From the NCBI GenBank assembly GCA_034506395.1, contig JAPDPQ010000039.1, positions 1 to 42,556 on the forward strand: a stretch of DNA of 42,556 bases, read 5' to 3'. Shown here piece by piece: positions 8,314 through 15,990 of the stretch. The notes under the pieces were generated by a model that did not search any database, had not been told where the DNA came from, and saw only the letters and a list, made by a program, of their open reading frames with translations. Both the position numbers and the translations under genes were made by a program. This DNA is from a candidate division KSB1 bacterium (GTDB lineage Bacteria; Zhuqueibacterota; Zhuqueibacteria; Thermofontimicrobiales; Thermofontimicrobiaceae). Every line of letters starts with the position of its first letter. The stretch's first letter is position 1.

Positions 8314-9651
8314 CTATTGAATTTTCCCCCCAACCTCTCTCATTACCTCCCCCAACCTCCTCGTCAATTCCCGCCGATCGAACGACCGAACTTTGGTCTC
8401 GTCCAATTGAGCATTATTCAGCTCGTTTTTCTTCCATCGCAGATACAAATTTCTCAACGCTTCTTTGATCTGCTGGATATTCGATGGATGAACCACGATT
8501 CCCGCCTTCAGCTCACAGATCAGCTCGGCGGCGTCGCCCTCGGGGGCCAGGGCCAGAATGGGCTTGCGGGCGCCCAGATATTCGAACAATTTGCCCGTCA
8601 AAATGCCCTTGTTGGCTGGCGCATCATCGATAATCAACAGCAGGACATGGGAGGCCAACAGGTACTGAATGCTCTGCTGATGCGGCACATAAGGAATGAT
8701 TTCGACCATGCCCTGGAAGGTCGGCTGGCGCAACATGTCCTCGATGAACCCGCCGATGCGGCCTACAAAGGTCAGTTGGAGCTGCTGCTGCAACTCGGGC
8801 AGCTCGGTCAGCAATTCGGCCAGGGCTTGCAGCAATGACTCGGGATTGCGATGGCCGTAGAGCGAGCCTGTGTAGGTGATGACCATTTTGTCGTTGGGCG
8901 GATAGGCTGAAACGCCCTCGAAGTCGGCGCCATCGTAGCCATTGGGCAGCAACAGCCAACGCCCATCCACCAGTTCGGGATGGCGGCCTCCCAGGTCCTG
9001 GGCAATGCCGCTGGATACGGTGAGGATGCGATCGGCGGATTTGAGCACCGAATGTTCCAGATAGCGGTCGAATTTATCAGGCCATTTGGGCCGTTTGGCC
9101 GAGGAGAGCCAGCCGACCCATGAGTCCCGAAAATCAGCCACCCAGGGCCTTCCCGTGAGCTTCTTCAGCCAATAGCCGATGAGGTGACAGGTATAGGGCG
9201 GCGCCGAGGAGTAGATGACATCGATCCCTTCGTGTTTGATCGCTTTGAGGCCCAATGCCACGGCGAACGGCAGCCAGCCCACACGGGCATCGGGGATGAA
9301 GAAACTGCCCCGAATCCATTCGGCCAGCCGCTCGCTGAATTTTTTCTTCTGCACAGCGTCCCGTGATAAAGTGGCGATGTCCACCGCCTCGTTCATCTGG
9401 CGGCCCGTGAGCTTGCGATAGAGCTGGTACGGCTCAGGGATGTAGCTGCGATAGACGGTCAGCTTCGGGGGCAGCTCGGCCAGCAACGATTCATCGTAAG
9501 CGGGATAGTCGGCATCACGGGCGGTGAGCACCACTGGCTCCCAGCCCACAGATGGGAGATATTTGACGAATTTCAGCGTCCGCTGTACGCCAGCCCCACC
9601 ACTGGGCGGGAAGTAATAGGCGATCATCAGGACTTTATTTGGGGATGTCAT
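8314..9651 (-). CDS. Glycosyltransferase family 4 with Glyco_trans_4_4-like N-domain
   Basis: This 445-residue GT-B protein begins VLMIAYYFPPSGGAGVQRT, the typical glycine-rich acceptor-side loop of GT4 enzymes. An N-domain segment (DVIYSSAPPYTCHLIGYWL) leads into the donor domain with MVITYTGSLYGHRNPESLL and the conserved ILTGKLFEYLGARKPILAL helix that holds the nucleotide-sugar. It has an extended N-terminal domain like enzymes that build capsule or O-antigen units. It lies just upstream of the methyltransferase gene in the same direction, so the two probably share a transcript. The sugar specificity is not readable. Confidence 0.85.
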   Translation of the reverse strand: MTSPNKVLMIAYYFPPSGGAGVQRTLKFVKYLPSVGWEPVVLTARDADYPAYDESLLAELPPKLTVYRSYIPEPYQLYRKLTGRQMNEAVDIATLSRDAVQKKKFSERLAEWIRGSFFIPDARVGWLPFAVALGLKAIKHEGIDVIYSSAPPYTCHLIGYWLKKLTGRPWVADFRDSWVGWLSSAKRPKWPDKFDRYLEHSVLKSADRILTVSSGIAQDLGGRHPELVDGRWLLLPNGYDGADFEGVSAYPPNDKMVITYTGSLYGHRNPESLLQALAELLTELPELQQQLQLTFVGRIGGFIEDMLRQPTFQGMVEIIPYVPHQQSIQYLLASHVLLLIIDDAPANKGILTGKLFEYLGARKPILALAPEGDAAELICELKAGIVVHPSNIQQIKEALRNLYLRWKKNELNNAQLDETKVRSFDRRELTRRLGEVMREVGGKIQ

Positions 9652-9660
9652 AATTTTTAG

Positions 9661-10010
9661 GCGTTAATTTTTTTCTCCAACGGATAGAAACAATCCAACG
9701 GATGCTAATTCCCCACGGATGATAAGACAGCCACGGATTTTCTTTTTATGAAAATTATCCGTAGAAGACTTCTCATCTGTGAGAAACTTCATTTATCATT
9801 TTCTCGAATGGAGTAAAACAGGCTAATGGATGTTAATCTCTACGGTTCATAAAACACCCACCAATGTTTTTATTATGAAAATCATCCGTGGAGGTTGTAT
9901 TATCCGTTGGGAAGATTTTGCTGCACTTTTTCAAACGGATTTTCATTTCCACGTATTATGAGATAGCTACGGATATTTTTTAATGAAATTCATCCGTAGG
10001 AGAAGCTGTA
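9661..10010. repeat. Degenerate ACGGAT/ATCCGT inverted-repeat cluster
   Basis: Three hairpin-like units share a plan: ACGGAT, a T-run, ATGAAAAT or ATGAAATT, then ATCCGT. They lie at about 9733-9765, 9862-9895 (left arm decayed) and 9969-10003. Extra CCACGGAT and CAACGGAT words lie between them. No gene is seen in 9652-10107. Confidence 0.6.
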
Positions 10011-10107
10011 ATGCAATTTGGCAAATTGCGTTACAGCCTTTGACCGCAGGCAATACATAAAGAATCAAAGGTTGAAAATCAACGTCATTTTTTTGCTGCC
10101 ATCAGGC

Positions 10108-10443
10108 TCAGGGCGATATCTGATAATGCTGCTCAATCGCTTTGATAAATTCGGCAAATGTCATGGCGGTTGTGAGGGGGAGATGATTAGCGGGATTTTC
10201 GAATGGATGGATATGCCATCCACCTGTATTATCGGCGCCAAAAATGCGATTACCACTTTCGATCAGCGCATAAGCGATCCTATCGGATTGTCGATTATAA
10301 AAAATATCAATGAAGTTGCCGATCGTCAAAGGCACCCTTATGCTAATAGAGGCTAAACCAATCTGGCGAACGATGGGGACATCGCAAATCCGAGCAGCAG
10401 CAGCTACCTCAAATATGTGATGCTGAAATTCTCGGATTGTCAT
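10108..10443 (-). CDS. TumE-like (DUF6516-type) putative toxin
   Basis: This 111-residue protein has the short, single-domain pattern I associate with TumE-family toxins: a beta-rich middle (IDIFYNRQSDRIAYALIES), then RIFGADNTGGWHIHPF with clustered histidines, then an acidic C-terminal helix. The ATG at 10443 overlaps the TGA of the upstream small gene as ATGA, the usual antitoxin-then-toxin coupling. The frame continues upstream of this ATG, but that extension only overlaps the partner gene. The family assignment is from memory of the pattern, without a search. It could instead be another small paired family of unknown function. Confidence 0.5.
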   Translation of the reverse strand: MTIREFQHHIFEVAAAARICDVPIVRQIGLASISIRVPLTIGNFIDIFYNRQSDRIAYALIESGNRIFGADNTGGWHIHPFENPANHLPLTTAMTFAEFIKAIEQHYQISP

Positions 10444-10748
10444 TGCAATTCCTCGAGCAGATGTTCCAAATTTTGACGTTCTAGCACGGCAGCTTCCCAC
10501 TCCCAATAATCTTTCTCGACCTCGTACGAACGCTTATTCGGGATTTGATCCTTGTCCCAGGCAATTTTGAATTGATCGAAGGTCATCCGATAGCGCTCCT
10601 CAAACCTGGCAATTTGTTCAGAATAGTTTTTGAGTTTTAATTGGATCAAGTCCCTTGTTGCCAAAGGCAGCGCTACATCGATCCGCTCTTCCCCTGTCAA
10701 ATGAGTTAATATTTTATGAATTGGTTTGCTGATAGTGACTTCGCTCAT
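10440..10748 (-). CDS. Putative antitoxin partner of the TumE-like protein
   Basis: This 102-residue, charged, mostly helical protein carries a F-x-x-x-Y-x-M-x-F-x-x-F pattern (FEERYRMTFDQFKIAW) followed by a KRSYEVEKDYWEWEAA segment. I recognise this arrangement from small proteins encoded before TumE-type toxins. Its N-terminus (residues 1-35) could fold with the partner or bind DNA, but no clear HTH or ribbon-helix-helix is visible. It overlaps the toxin-like gene by four bases and lies 20 bases after the GT4 gene at 10769, in the same direction. Confidence 0.5.
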   Translation of the reverse strand: MSEVTISKPIHKILTHLTGEERIDVALPLATRDLIQLKLKNYSEQIARFEERYRMTFDQFKIAWDKDQIPNKRSYEVEKDYWEWEAAVLERQNLEHLLEELQ

Positions 10749-10768
10749 GACATTTGAATTCCTGATTG

Positions 10769-11914
10769 TTATTCGTTCGCAACTAAAGCTGGCGTTAGAA
10801 ATTCCTCAATCGCCACCGCCAGCCGCTCCCAGGAAAATTGCTTCTTCTGCTCTTTGATATTTTCCGTGTAGGTCTCTTCTTTTTTCTCTTTAAAAAAACG
10901 AAGTATGGCCTGAGCCAGCGCCTGGACATCCTGGGCGGGAACCACCAGGCCTGTCACATCCTGCGCCACAGCTTCGGGCAGGCCCCCCACATCGGTGGTG
11001 ATCACGGGCTTGTTGTAATTATAGGCGATCTGCACGATGCCGCTTTGCGTGGCGGAAACATAGGGTAGCACCACGACATTGGCCGCCGCAAAGTACAATC
11101 CCACTTCCTCGTTGGGGATATAGTCATCGAAAATTTGTACTGAATTCTGCAGCCCCAATTGCTCGATCTGGCGCAGATATTTGGTCTTGTCGTCGTAAAA
11201 CTCGCCCGCCACCAGCAGCTTGATTGGCATCTGCTCTCGAATAATTGGCAGCGCTTCAACCAGAAGGCTCAGGCCCTTGTAGGCTCGGACATAGCCAAAA
11301 AATAGCAACACATGTTCGTCCAGGCCGATGCCCAGTTTCTGTCGGGCGGCTTCTGCGGTGTAATTCTGTTTAAAAATTTCATAAACGGGATGCGGCACCT
11401 CTTTGAAGTTCGCCTGGGGTCGGAAGCGCAGCAGATCAGATCGAACGATGCTCGATTGGACGATGAAATAATCCACAAAAGCCAATCCCAATCGATTCAG
11501 CAGAGTATCTCCCAATTTCCTCTCGTGCGGGACGATGTTGTCGCAAATGTACAGCACCCTCGTTCGAGTGAACAGTCGGGTTAAAAAAGCGATACTGGCA
11601 TAAGCAGGCGCAAAGAACGGCAGCCAGTATTTGAAAATGATCAGATCAGGCTGCTGGCGACGGATCTCCAGAAACGTCCTGATCCAGCTCAACGGGCCGA
11701 TCGAATCCAACAGCGGTTTACTCGGGATCGGCTCGACCTCCTTGCTCGAGTCCTGCTGGGTTTTGCCAGGGAAAAAAATGCTCGGATACTGGCGTTTGAA
11801 CGAGATGATCTGCACCTCGTGGCCCCGTTGTCGCAGGGCTTTATAGAGCAGGGCGACGTAATGGGCAATCCCACCCCGCATTGGATAAGATGTTCCGAGG
11901 ATGATGATCTTCAT
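10769..11914 (-). CDS. Glycosyltransferase family 4
   Basis: This 381-residue GT-B protein begins IIILGTSYPMRGGIAHYVA, a glycine-containing acceptor-domain loop. The donor domain has VLLFFGYVRAYKGLSLLVEA and the nucleotide-sugar pocket around NKPVITTDVGGLPEAV, all typical of GT4. It starts with ATG overlapping the TGA of the upstream GT9 gene (11911-11914), so the two are coupled. It probably adds one sugar of the repeat unit or core of the surface glycan; donor and acceptor are unknown. Confidence 0.85.
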   Translation of the reverse strand: MKIIILGTSYPMRGGIAHYVALLYKALRQRGHEVQIISFKRQYPSIFFPGKTQQDSSKEVEPIPSKPLLDSIGPLSWIRTFLEIRRQQPDLIIFKYWLPFFAPAYASIAFLTRLFTRTRVLYICDNIVPHERKLGDTLLNRLGLAFVDYFIVQSSIVRSDLLRFRPQANFKEVPHPVYEIFKQNYTAEAARQKLGIGLDEHVLLFFGYVRAYKGLSLLVEALPIIREQMPIKLLVAGEFYDDKTKYLRQIEQLGLQNSVQIFDDYIPNEEVGLYFAAANVVVLPYVSATQSGIVQIAYNYNKPVITTDVGGLPEAVAQDVTGLVVPAQDVQALAQAILRFFKEKKEETYTENIKEQKKQFSWERLAVAIEEFLTPALVANE

Positions 11915-12999
11915 AATTGGCTCAAGAGACGCTCACATGTTGTTAGAACCGTTGGCACATAGATATGTTCCATGCTGTGGTGCGGGCATTCACGGGCGAA
12001 AAAGCAATCGCATTTGATGGCAGGCTCGAGGATTTCGCCCAGGCCGTACAGCTCAAACTCGTGCTTATTGAAAATATTATTGAACAGAACGATCTTTTTG
12101 CCCAGACCGATGGCGATATGGGTGGCCATGGTCACGGCGGTGACGATCAGATCGCATTGGTCCACCAGATTGATGAACTGCGGCAGCGGGAAATGCCCCA
12201 GATAAGTGGCGCCGCTCTGTTGAGCGATGCGGAGATTTTTCTCATGTTCCTCAGGGCCACCCAGGATCAGCACGCCGTTGCCCTGTGCTTTCAACTGGCG
12301 AGCCAGTTCGATCCAGTTCCTTTCGGGCCACAATCGGGAGGGCCAGCGACCGCCGCAGCCCGTGTTCAGCCCAACGATCGGTTTTGGCTCCGAAATGTTC
12401 CATTGATAATTGCGATCGGCAAAGTTGCTCAGAATATATTTCTCACCCTGAAATTCAAACCCGCAGATCTCGAAGATCTCCTGGGGATAGCTTTTGGTAT
12501 TGGCTTTGTTGGCCGAATCGAACACGCCCGTGAGAAATTTGGCCTCAGCATTTTGATCCAATGGATAGCAGCGATTGAATTGGTTCAATCCAAACCCCTG
12601 CTTCTTTCGGGCAGCAATTTGATTGGCCAGGGCACAGGCCTCCCGATCCTTATCGAGATTGATCAGCAGATCGAACTGGGAGGCTTGCAAGGCGACGATA
12701 TTTTTCAAATCGAACGACAGAATTTGATCGACCCAGTCCGCTGGCACCAGTTCGGGCGATTGGGTGAGCCAGGTGATATGTCTGGCGGGATAGACCTGCT
12801 TCAGCTTGCGCAGCAATGGTGTGGTGCGAATCACATCGCCTGCTGCTCCCAGCTTGATGATCAAAATTCGTTCTTTAATGGGATCGTAGTGCGGGCAAGT
12901 TTCGCAGATGACGTTCTCTCGCTTGTGCGGAAGGCAGGGTACATCGCCCTTGAAGTGGCGGCAATCCTGGTTGATTTTCAGGTCCTTAATTGGAGTCAT
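11911..12999 (-). CDS. Glycosyltransferase family 9 (heptosyltransferase-like) with cysteine-rich N-terminus
   Basis: The GT9 core starts ILIIKLGAAGDVIRTTPLLR, the family's N-terminal signature, and the donor-domain motif VGLNTGCGGRWPSRLWP follows near the middle. GT9 enzymes transfer heptose or related sugars to LPS core or similar acceptors. Unusually, about 38 residues precede the core and contain C13, C22, C32 and C35 with H15, H25 and H37, a possible metal-binding knuckle; a second cluster (CDCFFARECPHH) lies near the C-terminus. I chose the ATG at 12999 (362 residues). A TTG 48 bases upstream is possible; neither has a good ribosome site. Confidence 0.8.
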   Translation of the reverse strand: MTPIKDLKINQDCRHFKGDVPCLPHKRENVICETCPHYDPIKERILIIKLGAAGDVIRTTPLLRKLKQVYPARHITWLTQSPELVPADWVDQILSFDLKNIVALQASQFDLLINLDKDREACALANQIAARKKQGFGLNQFNRCYPLDQNAEAKFLTGVFDSANKANTKSYPQEIFEICGFEFQGEKYILSNFADRNYQWNISEPKPIVGLNTGCGGRWPSRLWPERNWIELARQLKAQGNGVLILGGPEEHEKNLRIAQQSGATYLGHFPLPQFINLVDQCDLIVTAVTMATHIAIGLGKKIVLFNNIFNKHEFELYGLGEILEPAIKCDCFFARECPHHSMEHIYVPTVLTTCERLLSQL

Positions 13000-13225
13000 G
13001 ATGTTCGTGTTCAAGTTAAAGCTGCCAGATGAAAAAGTATTCCTCAAAATGTTCCAGTGGATCTAGCCCAAAATCAACATCCAACTTTGGTCTTGGGAGG
13101 CAAAATATCAATCAAATATCTAAAAAATGCATCTTTGTTTCAGACTAGGATCATGAACTTTTTCGGTCACACTACCAGGCGTTTGGGATTTCATAGAACC
13201 TCAAATAAGAAAGCATTTCCTTTAA

Positions 13226-13453
13226 TCAAGCGTACGCTGCGGCTAATGCCTGCTCCGCCACATCAGGTAGATCAATGGACACAAACGAAGCTGCTGGATA
13301 AAGATAACCGTCTGGTTCTGATTTATCTTCATCAATAATCCGAATCATGCCATGCGCCTCTGCTTCGGGATCTGGTAGTTGACGGTAAACTTTGCCCACA
13401 ATGAGGCTTGCTTGATTGCCTGAATTATTGATACAAAGTACATATTTATTCAT
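13226..13453 (-). CDS. Small conserved-looking protein, second gene of a two-gene cassette
   Basis: This 75-residue protein (starts MNKYVLCINNSGNQASLIVG) has alternating hydrophobic residues suggesting a small beta barrel, with KVYRQLPDPEAEAHGMIRII and a YLYPA segment. I recall similar small proteins encoded beside the partner described at 13450-13686 but know no function. It overlaps its partner by ATGA. It is not recognisably a nuclease, kinase or DNA-binding protein. A toxin-antitoxin-like or accessory role is possible but unproven. Confidence 0.6.
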   Translation of the reverse strand: MNKYVLCINNSGNQASLIVGKVYRQLPDPEAEAHGMIRIIDEDKSEPDGYLYPAASFVSIDLPDVAEQALAAAYA

Positions 13454-13686
13454 CGTATCAACCTCTTGATCTTAAAATCTTTTTGTCCTATACCATGCGC
13501 TTCAAACCAATGAACCTCAGCCTCGCAAATGGTACCATCGGCAATTCGCACAGTCGCTTTGCCCTTCATCTTTCTCCAATGACCTTTACCGTATGTTCGC
13601 TCCAGATAACGCCTGATGTGCACCCCCCGTCCAGTTGCAATTGTCGTCACCTCTCTTATCTCGCCGACAATTTCAAATTGAGCCAT
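13450..13686 (-). CDS. Small basic protein, first gene of a two-gene cassette
   Basis: This 78-residue basic protein begins MAQFEIVGEIREVTTIATG and contains YGKGHWRKMKGKATVRIADG and VHWFEAHGIGQKDFKIKRL. The ATG at 13686 is chosen because AGGAG lies 8 bases upstream; an in-frame upstream ATG at 13713 lacks this. It is followed by the 75-residue gene through an ATGA overlap. The pair is an island between the GT2 and GT9 genes. The function is unknown; the basic composition allows nucleic-acid binding. Confidence 0.65.
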   Translation of the reverse strand: MAQFEIVGEIREVTTIATGRGVHIRRYLERTYGKGHWRKMKGKATVRIADGTICEAEVHWFEAHGIGQKDFKIKRLIR

Positions 13687-13896
13687 GATGGTTGCTCCTA
13701 TTAAATCGGACAATATGCAGGAGAATACAAAAAATCGAGAGATGCATTAATAATGGTTCCGTCCCACAAGATGGATCTTTAATATCGTCATTGCGACTCA
13801 CCTATTGCCGAAGAGTAGGCATGTTTTGATGGCAATTAATGCGTTCTTCATAAAGCAACTGCCAAAACTTCTTCCAACCTTTTTGCAAATGACACG

Positions 13897-14865
13897 TTAC
13901 TGTTTGCTCAAAATTCTTTTAATCGAATAATCCGCCTTTTTCTGCTGCGTCTCGGTAATCATCTCTCCCAGCAATCCGATGGACACGAACTGGATACCCA
14001 CGATCACCAATAGGATGCCCAAAAACAGCAATGGCCGATTGCTCAAAATCCCTTTGGCCACGATCTTATCGATCGCCAGGTAGAGATTGATGATCATGCC
14101 GATGAGGAAGGTGATCAGACCGATACTGCCAAACAGATGCAAGGGCCGTTTGCGGAATTTATTCAGGAACACCACCGTGAACAGGTCGAGCAGGCCAGCG
14201 ATGAAGCGAAACATGCCGAATTTGGTCTTGCCATATTTTCGGGGATGATGGCGAACGACCAGCTCGCCCACCCGATAGCCCTTCCAATGGGCTAGCACGG
14301 GGATGAATCGATGCAGTTGCCCATAGACCTGGATGTCTTTGACCACCTCGCTCCGATAAGCCTTTAGGCCGCAATTGAAATCATGGATTTTCAACCCCGA
14401 TACCCAGCCAGTGACTTTGTTGAAAATCTTCGACGTATTCCGTTTAATAAATGGGTCGTAGCGCTTTTTCTTCCAGCCCGAGACCAGATCGTAGCCCTCG
14501 TTCAATTTATCGATCAGATGGGGGATTTCCTCGGGATCATCCTGCAGATCGGCATCCATGGTGATGACGTACTGTCCCCGAGCCGCCTCAAAGCCGCAGG
14601 CCAGGCCAGCGGATTTGCCGTAGTTTTTGCGGAATTGGAAGACATGGACCTGATCATCCCGCTGATGCAATTGCTCCAATGTTTGATCCGATCCATCGGT
14701 CGATCCATCGTCGACGAAGATAATCTCATAGCTAAAACGGTTTTGTTCCATCACCTGATGAATCTTGTCGTATAGTTCCACCAATGATTCTTGTTCATTG
14801 AACAGCGGAACAACAACAGAAATGGTGGGAGCTTTATCTGGCTGATACTTTTTCAAATTATCCAT
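13897..14865 (-). CDS. Glycosyltransferase family 2, polyprenyl-phosphate type (ArnC/DPM1-like)
   Basis: This 322-residue protein has a GT-A catalytic domain with the nucleotide-binding IIFVDDGSTDGSD and the metal-binding DADLQDDPEE motifs. Two hydrophobic helices near the C-terminus (about 235-257 and 268-292) are the layout of bacterial polyprenyl-phosphate glycosyltransferases. These load a sugar onto undecaprenyl phosphate at the cytoplasmic face for later transfer outside the membrane, for example by GT-C enzymes. AGGTG lies just before the ATG at 14865. It fits as the first step of glycan assembly or decoration in this locus. Confidence 0.85.
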   Translation of the reverse strand: MDNLKKYQPDKAPTISVVVPLFNEQESLVELYDKIHQVMEQNRFSYEIIFVDDGSTDGSDQTLEQLHQRDDQVHVFQFRKNYGKSAGLACGFEAARGQYVITMDADLQDDPEEIPHLIDKLNEGYDLVSGWKKKRYDPFIKRNTSKIFNKVTGWVSGLKIHDFNCGLKAYRSEVVKDIQVYGQLHRFIPVLAHWKGYRVGELVVRHHPRKYGKTKFGMFRFIAGLLDLFTVVFLNKFRKRPLHLFGSIGLITFLIGMIINLYLAIDKIVAKGILSNRPLLFLGILLVIVGIQFVSIGLLGEMITETQQKKADYSIKRILSKQ

Positions 14866-14984
14866 GTTTCACCTGGGCTTATTGCATTGCTGTGAAGCTG
14901 GACATTTTCCCCTCTAAAAATTGCCTCAAAAGGAAAGCTTTGGCAGCTCACTTGAGCTCGATCATCTGATCGGTCGGATCTGGC

Positions 14985-15755
14985 TCAAAGTTCGATCCAG
15001 CGCGCTTGCTCAGGAATTCTAAATGAGAAATCCTTTCTATCTAAATGGCAATTGGCCTCGCGAATTTTATAGAGCATGGTGATGCGCGTATTCTGTTGGG
15101 GCTGAAAAATTCGGATGAGCCGAGGCAATAGCAATCGGCCCTGTTGCTCAAATTGCTGGTACTCAATTTTCAGCAACACATTATCTTTTTGATCCGCCAA
15201 TTGAAATTCAGTGATCACAAATTTCTCTGGATCTATCCAAAATTTTCGCTTCATCTGGTCCAGGGATGAGACAATGAGATATTTATTCCGATCAACAGCC
15301 AGCGAATCGCGGGTTTTCTCAGCCAAATGTTGCAAGCCCGATATCATCAGCGACAATTGATTCATCGGTACATCGATGGGTATCAGGTCCTGACCAGTAT
15401 TGTGCTGTGGATCGCCATAATAAACCAGATTCTGAAGTGAATTGTAAATGAGAAATCGCTGCTGGTCGATGAATAAAAAACCATAACCGATTCCCATTGG
15501 GCCCTTAATAGTCAGCAAAAGCGAATCGGGTTGTTTGATCAGCAACCGGGAGGGGACGGTGAAATTGAGTTGCGGCGACTCAATGCTGAGTTCCACTTCG
15601 GCTCGGACAGAGCGAAATCGCAGGTTATTTTGTTCGATTCGATAGCGAAGCCCGGCGATCGTCACCCCATCCAGTGTTAATGATGGCTTTCTCTTCGATC
15701 CCGCACAGCTCAAAATCAAAAGCATCGCTAATAGAAAAAAAAGAGATCGTTTCAC
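14985..15755 (-). CDS. Outer-membrane-type lipoprotein, DUF4292-like
   Basis: This 256-residue protein begins with a lipoprotein signal (LLILSCAG, lipidated cysteine at residue 17). The mature part has the beta-strand-rich LolB/LolA-like pattern of DUF4292 proteins: VRAEVELSIESPQL, then LLIKQPDSLLLTIKGPMG, then a barrel-like tail (KFWIDPEKFVITEFQL). Family members are probably periplasmic or outer-membrane lipoproteins with a lipid-handling fold. The start is GTG at 15755 with AGAGG upstream. It lies after the TPR lipoprotein gene in the same direction, a frequent pairing in this bacterial group as far as I recall. Confidence 0.7.
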   Translation of the reverse strand: MKRSLFFLLAMLLILSCAGSKRKPSLTLDGVTIAGLRYRIEQNNLRFRSVRAEVELSIESPQLNFTVPSRLLIKQPDSLLLTIKGPMGIGYGFLFIDQQRFLIYNSLQNLVYYGDPQHNTGQDLIPIDVPMNQLSLMISGLQHLAEKTRDSLAVDRNKYLIVSSLDQMKRKFWIDPEKFVITEFQLADQKDNVLLKIEYQQFEQQGRLLLPRLIRIFQPQQNTRITMLYKIREANCHLDRKDFSFRIPEQARWIEL

Positions 15756-15897
15756 TTTCGCCTCTAACCTGATTTTAGCTTTTAGCGGCCAAACTTTTTA
15801 ATATAATGTCGTTCAATCATCTTTACAATTAAACAAGCTCCGACATGTTTTCTGTAGACCGAAAATAAGTGCTTCCATTTCCTTTACTCGATTCGGC

Positions 15898-15962
15898 TGA
15901 TTACTATCGACTGTTTGCTGAATACTGAAAAACTAAGTACTGATTACTGGACACTGATTATT
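15898..15962. repeat. Degenerate 7-bp tandem repeat (ACTGATT-like)
   Basis: The 3' part reads ACTGATT, ACTGGAC, ACTGATT in direct succession (15939-15959), and the 5' part holds degenerate GCTGAAT and ACTGAAA words. It lies in the spacer between the TPR and DUF4292-like genes. Confidence 0.55.
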
Positions 15963-15990
15963 TGCTTTCACTGGTCCTAAATCCCCCTCG

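Noticed and set aside
11965..13032. Plus-strand open frame of 355 codons inside the GT9 gene
   Set aside because: It is antisense to a clear GT9 enzyme, has no ribosome site and its translation resembles no family; codon bias of the real gene explains it.
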